A DNA stretch of 64,000 bases from Gymnopus androsaceus JB14 (GCA_009733575.1 ML769451.1:1-64000); one strand, 5' to 3'. Shown: positions 11,204 through 23,290, numbered from the stretch's first letter. Notes: generated from the letters alone by a model not told the origin. Made by a program: numbers and translations.

Positions 11204-11828
11204 AGGTCCTTATACTGCGTATTTAAATACAGGCCCGGGTGTAGTCATTTGGTTATCACTTAAAAGATCAATAGCAATTGGTCAAGCTTTCTTACTTTTT
11301 GAACTGTGTCGCTTCAACCACATAATTATATTGCAGTGCAGCTTTGCTCTGTTCAGTGTGTATCATTCAGTTCTCATCAGCCTGACGCGCCTCGGGCTGT
11401 CACTATTATAAGATAGTCTCCCGCTCGTTCTCAGTCTCATTCGAGTATATTCCGCTACGATTGTCTTCTTGCACTTGTATATGTCTCCCTAGTCAGATTA
11501 TTATACTATCTTTACGGATTGGTACAAGATTGATAGCTTATTCTTATCTGTGGTCAAAGCTCTACGGCAGAGTCCACAGCTTCTGCGGCTACGTGTTCTA
11601 GTATTTAAAATGTAGTAGATAGCCCCCCGAATCTCAGAATTCTCTCGCCCGAGTTACAGCTTAACCAGAGAAGACGTTCACCGTGAGATACTTCTCACTC
11701 AGTTACGCGTGACGTTACGCGCCGTCTCATCATCTTGCAAGGAGTTTACTTTTCAAATCCTTAGACATTCGCGCTCTCTTGGTTTTCACCCAGCATAATC
11801 ATACAAAACTCGGGGAGCTTGAAGGAAA
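11204..11828. other. Intergenic; nothing recognised
   Basis: No open frame above background. It contains the promoter of the F-box gene that starts at 11829. Confidence 0.4.
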
Positions 11829-13594
11829 ATGTCGAAGGAAGTCGCTCAATGGAAACAGAGTGTTATCGTATGTCTGAAGAAGTCTAGCATCTCATTAACG
11901 TCTCAAACACTATTCTATTAGAAAATTACACCTCCAGAATCAGGTGAAAGCCTCACTCATCACATTGCCGACCGAGTTAATCTTGATAATTATATCCGAT
12001 ATGGTGAGTGGCAATCAAGTTTGCTCCTTGCTCGGTCTTCAACTCTCTCGCAGATTGACGATCGTAAAACTTACGCAAACGTTCGAGCTACCTGTCATGC
12101 GCTCAATGTTATAGTTGAACCGCTCTACTTTTCTCAAATTTCAATTGGACACGGAAGACCGCCAGAAGCTAGCTTCTTGATGTTGCGAGAGCTCGGAGAA
12201 CTTTCTCGTACTAGTGGAAATCGCCCCTCCATACTCACCAAACGGCTTGTTATCAATCTCAACTTTCTTATGCGTGATGCTCGATATTGAACCAGAAACA
12301 TATATGGTTCTTTCGTGACAATGAGCCGAACTTTGCGAGTCCCTTGGTGCCAGAAGTACGCTCGTTACTTTCATTAGTTATCTCGACCTTTCAAGCTGTG
12401 GAATCTGTGGAGTGGGTACTGTTCCGTTTCGCAAAAGTATGCGTAGCTTATGAAGTGGATGCAGATGGATGTCCTCTCCTTTCAATCTTTGGTGGCCTTC
12501 CCAAGTCGTATTGGAAGCTCTTGGCTGTCTTCCGTCTCTTAAAACCTTTTCTTTGCGATCTATGGGCGATTGCATAGACCCACCAATCGGGCTTTCCAAA
12601 AATCTTGGAAATTTCACTTCGCTCAGCATTGAGTCCTGTGGCCTTCCTCCTAGCACAATCGGCGACATCAGTCCTATCATAAGCCTCATATCAACATCTC
12701 CACAGTTGGCCTCGTTGAATTTTACATTGCCAAAAAGATACACAAAGCCTTCATCGCGTCAATTATTCGAAGGTTTGCCCCTGGAATGCACTCTTCCTCT
12801 CATGAAACTTGCATTACAGTCTTGGGAACTATCAGGTGACAGCTTGATGTCCAGGCGACATTTTTCAGCACTCAAGTCTCTGCACTTGAGCAATTGTTCT
12901 TTACCGGAAGGAAAGTTTTGGGCTGTATTGCGGGGTTTGGGGACAGCTTTGGATGACCTGGCTGTTGATCATGTTGATGACGCCCTTGTCAGTTATTTGT
13001 GTTCATACAGAGGGCTTGAACGCTTTCAGCTGAAGTTTGGTGTGGGGTTTAAAACAACTGTCAACAAATTATTCGTTGCGCTGCATAAACATGCAGATTT
13101 TTTGCGGGCACTGAAGATCAAAAATAGTGCATATCATGTTTCAATTTCCTACGCCTATCACATTGCTCGATTGCGATCACTTACTAGCCTGAAAATAACG
13201 GCTACCAAGCAGGAGGTATCTGAAAGATGCATTGATAACACTCTAGTGGGTTTCACTCTCTCTTCAATTCATATACATTCTAATGTAATGATATTGATAG
13301 GGTTCATTAATTTCTGCCTCGAACGCATTGTGTCACCTTCATGAAATAAAAATATCTGGAAATCTGTTGAAGGTCAACAGGCCAAATGAAAGGGAGGCAT
13401 TACACAACTGTATCCAGGCCTCATTAATACGTTTGCAATCTCGCTGGCCTCACCGCTCCCTCGAAAGTAAACCACTTGCTATCCGAATTCTTTCTGGTTT
13501 GTTTACACTCTGCACTACTGTGGAAAGTTATATAAAGTTAACTGGCAGATATCCCGAGACTGAAAGCTCAGGAGTGTATCATATGTATTCCTAG
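11829..13594 (+). CDS. F-box protein (parent-like copy A of the duplicated family)
   Basis: Five exons fit in phase: 11829-11867, 11944-12003, 12054-12411, 12465-13245 and 13301-13594. The start reads MSKEVAQWKQSVI, then the F-box LITLPTELILIIISDM and YANVRATCHALNVIVEPLYF. The body has leucine-rich repeats (LEALGCLPSLKTFSLRS, LKSLHLSNCSLP) and ends near RWPHRSLESKPLAIRI. The only defect is one missing base near 12285; restoring it would make all exons agree at about 510 residues. Copies B (24205) and C (35014) align to its last three exons. Copy A lacks the MITE those copies carry in the third intron, so it shows the empty site. Confidence 0.7.
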
Positions 13595-14089
13595 GATAGA
13601 ATGCTTATAACTATGTAAACATATATTATCACGATCAAGCATCGTAATACGACGAGTTATCTTTGCATTTTGTTTGCAGTTGAACAATCCTGAGACAATA
13701 AAACTACGCTCTATTGTAGTAACAACGAACCTCTATAAGCCAAATACAGCTATAAATCCTACACGTATTGAGTATAACACTTTGAGATGATATTACTTAC
13801 CCCTGGTTTATCGTTGGAAAGTTTCAACGAAATAGCTCAGTTTCGCTATAGCCTGATTAAATCAACGATGTACAGCTTTGGCCGTCCCGTGAGAACTAAT
13901 CGTGTTGCTTTTAGTATTCTCGATCGAACTCTTCATATCCTGAAATTTTGGAGGGGAAACTCCAGTATATATTTGCAGAGACTGTCGGAACCTGAAGATC
14001 AAATTGCTTGTAGGAAATGGTTCAATCAAATCAGAGTGGCGTTGTATGTCTTCTAGTATTTATCTTCTAATTACGCGTCAAACCCTCTT
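13595..14089 (+). repeat. Copy 1 of a duplicated segment (partner at 17130-17400)
   Basis: ACGATGTACAGCTTTGGCCG at about 13867 recurs at about 17142, followed in both by (T/C)(C/A)CCGTGAGAACTAAT and later by matching stretches ending CAAATCAGAGTGGCGTTGTA. In both places the segment leads into sequence resembling F-box material. The 13787-14056 reading frame falls inside this repeat and has no motif of its own. Confidence 0.5.
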
Positions 14090-14345
14090 CTGGCAGATAA
14101 TCACGCCTCCATACTCACTCAAGACCACACTGTGCACATCTCCGACTGAGGTAATCTCAATAGTTCTTTCCATGGTGAGCAACCGAATTCACTCCTCTTT
14201 CGCCGTGATTATAACTTTCTCATAGCTCGATCGTAAGACCAGCGCAAGCTTTCGAGCTACATGGCATGCACTCAATCATATCATCAATTAGACACGGAAG
14301 AACGCCTGAAGTAATTTACAATGTTACGCGATCTTGAAGAACTTT
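14090..14345 (+). pseudogene. F-box gene fragment related to copy A
   Basis: The piece parallels exons 2-3 of the gene at 11829: a degenerate F-box line (CTSPTEVISIVLSM), a GTGAGC intron ending CTCATAG at about 14224, then LDRKTSASFRATWHALNHII and a stretch matching ACACGGAAGA(C/A)CGCC(A/T)GAAG. It then stops, directly upstream of the next F-box gene. It has no usable start and no leucine-rich part. Confidence 0.6.
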
Positions 14346-14370
14346 CTCGTGTCGATTTGAAATAGGTCAC

Positions 14371-15878
14371 ATGGTGTCAACCAGTCCTTTAGCCGCACCT
14401 ACCATGTTCGATTTGCCCGAAGAGCTTCTTCACCTCCTCGCTGGACATCTCGCGTATACTCGCGACATTATAGAGCGCGAACTTCCAGAATTCCACTATA
14501 AACATGCAACTGAGGAAATTCGTTCACTTTCCTTGGTCAATCGCCGATTGCGTCGAATTTCTCTGCCATTTCTCTTCGCATTTGTGCGGATCAAGTACTA
14601 CTCGGGCTTAACCTGTTTCAGAGACCAGTGTTTAGCAAATCCACAGTTTGCAGAATCTATCAAGTACGCAAACCTACCTTTTTAGCAAATTGAATCCTCA
14701 CTAACGTTTTCAACAGAACGATTCATATCAGCAGGATCCATGCCGACTTTGAAGGATCCGCCATGTTACGCCAGCTGCTTCCCCGTCTGAGACGCCTATC
14801 TTGGATTCATTTCGAGACCTTCAAAACTGACGACGCGCTGTTCACTGCCCTGCACGGCCAAGACAACGTCAGAACAGTGGCCATCGATTCCACTTACTAC
14901 CTCACCCCGTCGGATGCTTCTAAGGTCTTTCTTCATCGCGGTGGAACATGTCATCCTCGCGAAATCCCGCCGTGGCAATTGTACTTGTCTCACGGTATGC
15001 AAGTAGCGCAGTTAGCGGTAACACAACCTCATCTTCTTCATGAGGATTTTGCTTTTCGAAGGTTCAGCGGCCTTCGAGAACTGGACCTGATCATGGGCCG
15101 TGAACCTGCCACCTTATCCTGGCTTCCCGCGTTCACCTCTGCCCATCCACAGTTGCAGAAGATCAGGTTCCAGGACCAATGTAAACACTATTTTAGGCGC
15201 AATCTTACGCTCCCATTCATCTCTGATTTTCTGGATCAATTGCGTCGACAGAACGGTTTGAGCGACGAGTTTAATATCACGAGGCTCGTCATAAGCCGCG
15301 CTGAACGATCCTCAGAGCAGTGGCACGTTACCGGACTGAAGATCATCGCTAAAAACTCGTTGAAGCTCATTCTACATATTCTCAACTCCTGTTTTCCAAA
15401 CCTCTCCGTTTTGAGCCTCGAATTCGAAGGCAAAGTCAGATATCACATAGTGCGTCTCTCACGGGATTTTCTTCGCCGCTGCGGTACCTGATGTTCTGTT
15501 TAGGACGATTTCATTGGCATGCTTCGGACATTTTCGTCACTGAAGACATTGGGCTTACACAAAGCGTTCAACTGTCTTCACAATGGGTGCGAGAAACCAT
15601 GGGCCCGGAAACGTACACGGGCAATGGTCGCTAACCAGTCCGAGAAGACTCCTTCTGCCATTATGGTAGAAGCAGGAATGCTGTGGTATACAACCCGCAT
15701 TGCTCAGACTTCATCTGTGGAAGCTTTCTTCGTTCATGAGCAAGACATGGCTGGCTGTGAAGACTGGACTGCTACTGGCTGGTATACAGTTCAGAATGCG
15801 CCTGGTGGTGGTAGTCGATGGGTCGTTGGGAACCTTGGTCGTCGAAAGCGCTTTTATAGAGATTGGGAAATATATTGA
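14371..15878 (+). CDS. F-box protein, intact three-exon gene
   Basis: Exons 14371-14663, 14717-15449 and 15504-15878 join in frame to 466 codons with no lesion. The N-terminus reads MFDLPEELLHLLAGHLAYTR, then IRSLSLVNRRLRRISLPFLF, which is an F-box preceded by a short leader. A leucine-rich region follows (MLRQLLPRLRRLSWIHF, FSGLRELDLIMGREPATLSW). The last exon contains LRTFSSLKTLGLHKAF and a C-terminal part rich in Trp, Gly and Arg ending DWEIY. It would act as an SCF ubiquitin-ligase receptor whose target is unknown. It is the cleanest F-box gene in the window. Confidence 0.8.
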
Positions 15879-16377
15879 TTTCGTATCGATTTCTTATTGC
15901 GATATTGAAGCGACAATGAATTACACGAATCGAGTGCTACATTGATAATGGATATACTTCTACTGGGTTCATGTTCATCGAAAAAACCGTCTGTTGGTTG
16001 TCAAGTTGCCCCCAAAATACGACCTGCTAAACCTTTGAAAGGAAGGAAAGAAGATCTATTACACGGTATGGTCCAAGTGCTGAACGCTGGCTCCAGAGCA
16101 AAGTTCGGTGTGGCAAGCACCGTTCAACAAGCAAATAGCCCATGATAGCCTGAACAACAAGACCATCGCCTCGCTCAACCGGACCCACTAGAATGCTTGG
16201 GAAGGAAGGGAGGAAGTTTGTTTATTACACGGCATGGTAATGAACAGTTGTACCATGGGGTTTCGATTCTTAAAAGATGCGATATCAGGGTTTTTCGACG
16301 AGCTTTTCGCTTTCTGTTAGCCTGGTGCCCTTGTGGTAACTATTATCATCTTTTCGTCCGAGCTGGTCTCTGTCGTC
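15879..16377. other. Intergenic; nothing recognised
   Basis: Contains near-identical words GGAAGGAAAGAAGATCTATTACACGG-like at about 16040 and GGAAGGGAGGAAGTTTGTTT-like at about 16203, each followed by GGTATGG or GCATGG. This suggests a small local duplication, but no gene. Confidence 0.3.
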
Positions 16378-17140
16378 ATGTTACACTCTACCATTGTCAA
16401 CCCTCTTGCCTTCCTTCTAATCAGACTGGTGGCCGTCAATGCCTCCCCCATCAGCTCTACGACTGCCCTTCAGGACATTGAGAGTCGTATATCAATGAAT
16501 CCAGTTCTAGGATTTGTTTATTGGGAGAAAACGAAGGATATGGACCAGACCAAGGAGGTGGAGGTATGTGTATTTTCGTCCAACTTTAATCTCGTTCCTT
16601 CAAGCCATTAATTTTTCAAATAACGCAACGCTGACCGGCATCTTCAAATACAATGGAAATTCTTGGATGGCAAAGAAGTAAAGGATATGACATTCTCAGA
16701 GGAACCTCATATCTATATGAACGTGTGTAGGACCGCTCGCAAGGATCGTCTCACCTTCCAGCTATGCAGTGAGGATACCGAGTTTGTCATACTTATCCCT
16801 CTCTCATGTTTGCATTTTATTCTTAGGGCGAAGTAGCTGTTAAGTAACCGGCAAAGTTCCTAAAGACTCTAGTGAGTCCTAGTCTTGCTAAATTTCTTTT
16901 ATAGTACCAATTAATCCATTGGTATTCATTTATCCCACAGAGTTACATTGAAGCGAAGGGATTGGTCCTGCCGAAGGCATATGTCAATGGAAACCATCTT
17001 GCAAAACAGGGCCAGGCGGTTAAAATTTTCGCCGCTAACCATGAAAAACTTGTGAAAGATGATATTTTCGAACTTAATCCAAGCCAGAACTGTAGTTGGC
17101 GAAATGCAGCTTTGACCGAGAGGTTCTTGAGCAGAATGCT
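16378..17140 (+). CDS. Putative small secreted protein, exon structure uncertain
   Basis: An ATG at 16378 starts a signal-peptide-like segment (MLHSTIVNPLAFLLIRLVAV, then NASPISS) followed by LQDIESRISMNPVLGFVYWE, with a GTATGT donor at 16564. Downstream coding-like pieces at about 16650-16790 (EEPHIYMNVCRTARKDRL) and 16950-17130 (VLPKAYVNGNHLAKQGQAVK, ELNPSQNCSWRN) could be later exons, but the acceptors are not clear. No family was recognised. The 3' end runs into the repeated segment shared with 13.87 kb. Confidence 0.4.
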
Positions 17141-17414
17141 AACGATGTACAGCTTTGGCCGCACCGTGAGAACTAATTGTGTCTCTTTCTGTTCCCCATC
17201 TATTTGCTTTTGTTCTCGATCGAGCTCTTCATATCCTGAGATCTGGGAGGAAAAAACCCACTATATTCGCACAGACTGTCGGAATCTGAAGAAAAATGTC
17301 AAATTGCTTGCAGGAAATGGTCCAATCAAATCAGAGTGGCGTTGTATGTCTTCAGATATTTACCTTCTAACAACACCGAATTGCGAGGTCAGCGACTTGG
17401 ATAAGTTGTGGTAG
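17130..17414 (+). repeat. Copy 2 of a duplicated segment (partner at 13.87 kb)
   Basis: Shares the TACAGCTTTGGCCG and GAGAACTAAT words and the CCAATCAAATCAGAGTGGCG stretch with the copy near 13860-14040. The two copies are clearly diverged, including an insertion of about 25 bases in this one. Confidence 0.5.
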
Positions 17415-18120
17415 CGGGTAGGAATGTTGCGAGGAAGCAGTAAGTTTTAATATCTATATCTCCTGTTTATTTACTGACTAACACGCAGTGGTAGGATTCG
17501 AGTAGAGGCACGGAAGCCCCTCAAGACTGCTACGAACATGATTGAAGTATGCAGATTTACTTCAACCCACTGTAGGCGATTAAAAGTCATCTTGGCGAAG
17601 AGACTTCCAAGCGAATAATGCCAGAATTTGTTCCCAGCAGGCCTGCTCGTCGCCGTCATCGTCATCGCAATCGGAGGAGCATTAGAGAGCCTGAGGTTAC
17701 GGTACGCATTCTTGCTTCACACACGCGATCTGTCTAATTCGAATGTCATTATAGCTATGCAGGTCTCAGCTATTCGCCAGAGAGAGTACGTTTCCAATTC
17801 CATTCGCAGATCCTCCTGCACCTCGTCTTCGCAGTCATCCGACTATTATCGCTTCCAACGCTGCCCCTGTGAAAACCGAAGCTACTACTCCCCCGCCGTT
17901 CTTCGCTTCCGACGCTCCTGCCATTATAGAAAACATACAACCCTCCATCTCTTATTTTGATTCTAATACTAGTTCCGATACCACTTACTATCCTCCATTA
18001 CTGTGGCCTCCGCCGATAACACCGCTACTATGACCACGACGACTACTACAATTATCACTACTAGATCTATCAGAACTCCCTCCTCAAATTGAAGACCTCA
18101 TAGCAACTTTTTACGATTCC
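17415..18120 (+). pseudogene. Possible C-terminal coding fragment, Pro/Ser/Thr-rich
   Basis: The frame at about 17800-18030 reads a low-complexity tail (FADPPAPRLRSHPTIIASNA, later SISYFDSNTSSDTTYYPP). It is preceded by basic residues RPARRRHRHRNRRS at about 17640 and an intron with a GTACGC donor (about 17700). This looks like the cytoplasmic tail of a membrane protein, comparable in style to the one ending at 7156. One frame change is needed near 17795. No upstream membrane segment was found. Confidence 0.3.
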
Positions 18121-18445
18121 AACAAATGTTACGATGTATTTGTATTACTACTACAACTTGTATACCTTGAAGCGACATGCCATATATAACTTGTACATGT
18201 CCATATATAACTTGTACATGTCCATATCTCTTTTATTGTTATTTGGATTCCTGAAAGAACAAATTTTTCCTTTGTCCACCGCAATCATTCAAATTCCTTT
18301 CAACTACCAATTCTGCTTCAGAAACTATGGTACATGCCTCTTCTTGAACAATCCTCTGCAGAGCATGCTTATCAATTTCGAGTTTTTATGCAACATGTAT
18401 AACGCACATTCACATTCAGTTGAAAGTCAAAACAGCTTGCAGAAG

Positions 18446-20340
18446 TCACAAGCCTACAATGTCCACCTTGATTCCTATAGATCGCAGTTCCTTCAAGCAT
18501 GCATGATCGAGCATCTTCCTTGCCATACGATCTGGACTTGTAATGAAAATCTTGTCAAGCACAACGCTGATTATTCCTCCATCTCCTGAGGAGGTATTAC
18601 GAGAAACCACGCATGCCAAGAGTTCTGCCATGATATCACTGTCCTCTAGGACCGGTGATGAGCAGATTTCGAGCTCCAGGCGACGAAGATTTGGGAATGG
18701 AATCACCGATGACAAGTCCCTGCTTTCTGTCGGCGGACCCGGAGAGAGAGAAGGTTCTAGTATCGGAGCAGTAGGAATAGAGTCCTCGGGATCATTAGCT
18801 GCAGCGGGAGTCTCAGCAGCAGCTGAAGATGAATTCTCACTGAAGAAAAATGGGTGCTCATCCGTGGCCGGAGCAAGCGCTAACATACTGGAAAACCCAG
18901 AAGCAGCGGGTGACGAGCTCTCGTTTTGTTCAGATCCCGTATCATGCTCAGACATAGCGGTCAAATGTGAAAGAACATCTTGCAAGGATACAAACGGCTC
19001 GTAGTGTATTTTCTTCCCTATGGCTCTGATTACAAGGTGTTTGATCCCCGCAGTGTTCTCCAACATGGAAAGGCCTGCTTGAGCGGTGATATCCATGCGC
19101 TCCAAAGTGAATTCGGATCGCGCTTCAAGTTGCTGGATGGATTCGGTGACAGAAAACTGCGTGATTACAGATAGGTTTGTGAGTGCTGGACAGGAGATTG
19201 AATCAATGAAAATCTCTGGGTCAAATTCATTGCATTGCTCCAGATTGAGATGGGTAAGGGATGCCAGGACAAGCGGCATTTCATCTACTGCCAGTCCCTC
19301 TTTCTTTATTTCTCCTACAGTCAGCCTGCATATATTTGGAAGTTGCCCTACAGTCGCCAGAATTTGGCGAAGTGGCACTCGGGACATAGTGCACTCAGTG
19401 ATCTGGAAGTAAAGGCGGGGTGATAAGGGGGAAACGAGGCCCACCATAGTCCATGAGCGCAAGCGTGGTGCCATGATATCATTCAGGAGAGTACGAGAAG
19501 TAGTAAAAATCGACCGAACTGTCCTTTCATGAAAGTGAAAATGATTCAATAGCGGGAAAGAGTCGTCCGAAAATGGGCTTGGTGAGATCAGCTGCTCTTC
19601 AGTTAGGAATAGAGATACCCAGCGACGGGAGTAGGAGAATAGCAAGGAGGAAAAGGCACGCCCAAAATCTGATGTGGCGTCAGTGCCTATGAGTCCATCC
19701 AGGTAAACACTGAGAGGAAGGCCACCTGAACGACCAAGATGTAAAGACAACAGGGAAAGAGAGAGAGGTGTTCGCGAACCACCGCAATCCATGTAGGTTC
19801 TCCCTTCCACCCTGGCATTAAACTTTTGGCGCATAGTTAAATGCCTCTTTACCACCTTGATCCGTGTCCAAAGCAGTGGCGTTTCGAGAGTAACCTCCTT
19901 CCAAGATTGGCACACACGCCCATAGACCCATGGAGGGGATGCAAGGTCCAAGGAGTGGGAAGTCGAACCAAAATGGGATCCAGCATCCGTATACATCCCC
20001 GCCCCGTGCAGGAAAATTTCTTGGAACACATCAAATGGCAATCGTCTAACAGGATTGAGCATCTCCTTATACTCTTTCACTGCTTGTTGAGTTTGCTTCC
20101 GGGTAGCTTCGAGATGAACCAACAAATTCCTGGCTTTCTCAATACGATATTCAAGAATTTGAATCTCTGATTCGCCCTCGATAACAAGCTTTTGAAAAAG
20201 ATGCTCTTAACATCAGTCGGTCGTTCGTTCGACTGGAAAAGCTTCTCGATACGGGGAGTACGATGAGGAATGGCAATATGAATGTCGCCAGATGAGTATC
20301 CGCACGAGGGGCAGCGGAGAGCCTGAGGAAGATCTGTCAT
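18446..20340 (-). CDS. F-box protein with N-terminal Cys motif and coiled coil
   Basis: The start is at 20340: MTDLPQALRCPSCGYSSGD, then RIEKLFQSNERPTD. After one base is lost near 20180, the frame continues with a coiled-coil segment (LEYRIEKARNLLVHLEATRK) and the F-box LNPVRRLPFDVFQEIFLHG, then VCQSWKEVTLETPLLW. The large C-terminal part has leucine-rich strands, a Ser/Pro/Ala-rich insertion (about residues 400-470), then FPNLRRLELEICSSP, ending DIVGL. CxxC, SNxxP, coiled coil and (S/N)PVRRLP(F/P) is the standard order in a large agaricomycete F-box class. The offset between the two frames equals one missing base, so this may be a consensus error. Confidence 0.7.
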
Positions 20341-20976
20341 TTTAAGACTGAAGAATATTTGGTCAGTACCGTAAGAGGATTTCGGATATTCAAGGGTACG
20401 CACAATCTGTGGAGATGATGGTTTGAGATTGTAAAAAATGGGAGTTGCAAGTCACTGGTCAAGATCGTTTGTGCCCCATGGCATCGATGTGGGTCAAAAC
20501 GTGGGTCCAATGCATCTCCATCATCCATCATCCTCTGCCGGGAATGTGCGCTCTACTGTAATACTGTTGAAGATTGTACGTCGCTCCTAAAGTCTGTAGT
20601 CTGCCCGATATCCAATCTGTCGGACGTGTTTACTTCCTCGCGATACTGGCTGATCTGGGGCGGAAGATTTGATTTGCATACTATTGCGTCTTCTGGAGAG
20701 CCGAACAGACGGCGAAGTGGGACGGCAATTTTGAGGCGGCGGCATTCATTATTCTTGACTTATTCTCCATCATCATGGTTCTTTATGTAACTAACTATCC
20801 ACCGAAATGAAACGAGCAAACTGGGCTAATTGATTGACTGCGAAATTGCCGACGTCCGAGTGAAAAAGTCTGACGTTCGACAATCGACCCCTTAGCTCAG
20901 AGTCATCAATAGCAATTGTGACGAAGTGATACCGTGAAATACTCTTCTAGAGCGAGATTCTGAAGGATTTGATCTG
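20341..20976. other. Intergenic; nothing recognised
   Basis: Upstream region of the minus-strand F-box gene. A short word CGCCGTCTGTTCGGCTCTCC (minus strand, about 20712) resembles the PLRRFFGSP-coding sequence in block X (28.46 kb), hinting at an old fragment of that family. Confidence 0.3.
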
Positions 20977-21086
20977 CATCAGCAAAACCTGTATGGTGGA
21001 TAGTACATTCTAGAGCAAGGGTACCCTCTACAGAGTGCTCCAGAATGTATTAATATTTCTTATCAACCACACAGGTTTTGCTGATG
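20977..21086. mobile_element. 110-bp MITE with CATCAGCAAAACCTGT ends
   Basis: Ends CATCAGCAAAACCTGT and its reverse complement bracket 110 bp with an internal CTCTACAGAGTGCTCCAGA stretch like that in the nested element at 2865-6216. No target-site duplication is evident. It is probably a miniature derivative of the same family. Confidence 0.65.
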
Positions 21087-22608
21087 TGGGTCTGGCTTCA
21101 TTAGGTATGTTTCGACTGTATCTGTTATTCAGCGATGAGTATATACCATGTAGGCCCTAAGCTTTCTTGACTGGAAGTCTACATCGTTGCCATTTCGTAA
21201 TCCTCGGACAATTCTTGCGCATACATCTCCTGTGCTTTCAGACTGTCTGTACCGGATCCCGATAGCGATGGAAGCTCTGCAAATGGTTCGCTAATGAAGG
21301 GAGCATGGGTTTCGGGTGTCCAAGCTCTGTCTTGGCCAACGGAAGTGAATGCAGTACGGCAATAAATGAATTCAGTCAGAATAGATGAATGGGAACAAAG
21401 CACTTTCGTGTCGAACTTCAATCTACAACCATTATCACCAACGTATCTTCCTTCTCTATCTCAATCTCGGCCTGCCATTGCCAATCCAGTCTCATTCCTG
21501 AATCCGAACTGAATACCTTTCTTGGTCCTTGCTTAGTACCCGATTCGGAACCAGATGTTCACCTCTTACCGCACCGACTAATAAATGTTGGTCACTGCTC
21601 GCAGGTGTTGCTTCCTTTGCCTCCGTAACCCGAACTTTGGGATGGTTCTCACAGCACGAGTCAGTGTTCCAGCGACGGTCGTCAATAAACAGTGCTTAAT
21701 AGCAAAGGCTGTCATGTTGACAAACTTTCCGGGAGGATCCAGATCAATCATTGGGCGTCGCCCGAGTGTATATAGCATTTCATCTGTTCTGAAGATGTTG
21801 CATTCGCCTTTGCCAGGTTTAAAAACCGTGAGCTTTGCTGTGCTACCTGCTTACCATAACTTGAATAACATATTCGCATTGTCGAAGGTCGTGCCGCGAG
21901 ACTGTCTTGCTCACGAGTCTCAAGGTCTGAGCCTCCCCAGCCACTCCAGCAGACAGTAAGTAAAGCTCTCGCGTCGACCGTAGTCCTGATTTCAGTTTGA
22001 TTCCTTCACTAACATTTGAGGGATGACATTCAACGAACACTGGGGCGGGTGTTTGGAGGAAGCAAGTGTCGGAAGGAATAATGGTCCAATTCCGATTCTG
22101 GAGGATTGAGCCAGCAGTTAGTTCGGTGAAGGACCTTGAATGCGAGGAGGAAACTGGTTTAGTACAAGGTGCCGGGATTTAATAAGAAGGAACTTGACTG
22201 AGAGGATTCGAAAAGTTGCATAGGATGGCGCGCCACCGAAGGTGTACTAAGTGCCAGATAATCTCTGCCTGAATCCAAATCTCTTCAAGTCGAAGAAATG
22301 ACAAAGCGGGGTAAAAAAAATTGCATCTTTTGTGGGTCCTTTGACTTCATTCTCGTTTCCAATCAGCGCTCGAAAATTTACCAATTAAGTATTGCGTCGC
22401 AAGAACATCTGATGACATATGTAGTAGATGGCCGATGCATGATGAACCGCACGCATTGTAGGTGGTGCTGGCATGGCAGCTAGACCCAACCTGAATGCTT
22501 TTATTTCCAATCAGATTAATAATTCGAACTGAAAAATGAATCTCTTGTGAGTTCATATGACCCTCTCCTTTGGTTCTTGATTCTCCAGTAAGTGGTCTGA
22601 TACAGTAC
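21087..22608. other. No gene resolved; coding-like fragments on the minus strand
   Basis: Several minus-strand frames (21179-21421, 21578-21778, 21843-22040) lie in series as exons of one gene might, and the last ends in an acidic tail (ELSEDYEMATM). The sequence near 22230-22310 resembles block X around 28380-28490 (GATTCGAAAAG ... AAGCGGGGTAA). This suggests a diverged, decayed relative of the membrane-protein fragment in block X. No domain was recognised and no exon chain could be closed. Confidence 0.3.
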
Positions 22609-23119
22609 TCATAAACAGTCCATCTTAATTGAAGTCACCCACTCTTCATCATCCGTGTCAATAAAGATATGAGCACCCTCCGGGGAGAACATTGCTCCTT
22701 GAACAATGTAACCCTTTTCCCTGCAAGATTCCAATGCATTAATGAACGCCTCAAGAATAAGCTCTTCCCAAGACTTGGCTGGATCCCAGTGTGGGCCGCC
22801 GTTCACTTGTTTGTCTCGGACTTTTCCAACATTAAAGATGAAAATACTGGGAGGTTCTTTAGAGCGACCTGCAACAGCATCAGGTGAATGATTCTGATTC
22901 TAAGGTCATTGTTGTTTAGCATATCCTGTCTCAAAGGAACTTGAACAAAATACCAACCTGATTCATTATGCTGTCTCGATGGGCTTGTGACCTTCAGTAC
23001 TTGGTGGTGGTTAAGAACAAGTGGCGTTTTGACTAATCACAGAACTCACGATCACAATCACCCCAAGCAAATGGGAAGGTTACTAATTCTACTCGGCACA
23101 CACTGAAATATCTCGACAT
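22609..23119 (-). CDS. Small intact three-exon gene, unknown function
   Basis: Exons 23050-23119, 22958-22999 and 22609-22868 total 372 bases and join in frame to 123 residues with no lesion. The protein starts MSRYFSVCRVELVTFPFAWG, continues with KEPPSIFIFNVGKVRDKQ, and ends with EELILEAFINALESCREKGY and an acidic-aromatic tail (IDTDDEEWVTS). There is no signal peptide or membrane helix. I do not recognise the family. The clean splicing and balanced composition argue for a real gene. Its upstream side faces the 17-bp minisatellite and the secreted-protein gene at 23688. Confidence 0.6.
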
Positions 23120-23290
23120 CGCTATAATGAGCAATTCTTTCACCCCTTATACCCTCCCATCCCTGGAGTCGATTACGTTCCGGTCTTTGTTATCCGTATG
23201 TCTAGATATGGTGAGTGTTCTTGGATAGTTTCCACCAAAAGTAACACCTACCTACCATCCGTACACCACGAACGCCTGAGGACTGTGACA

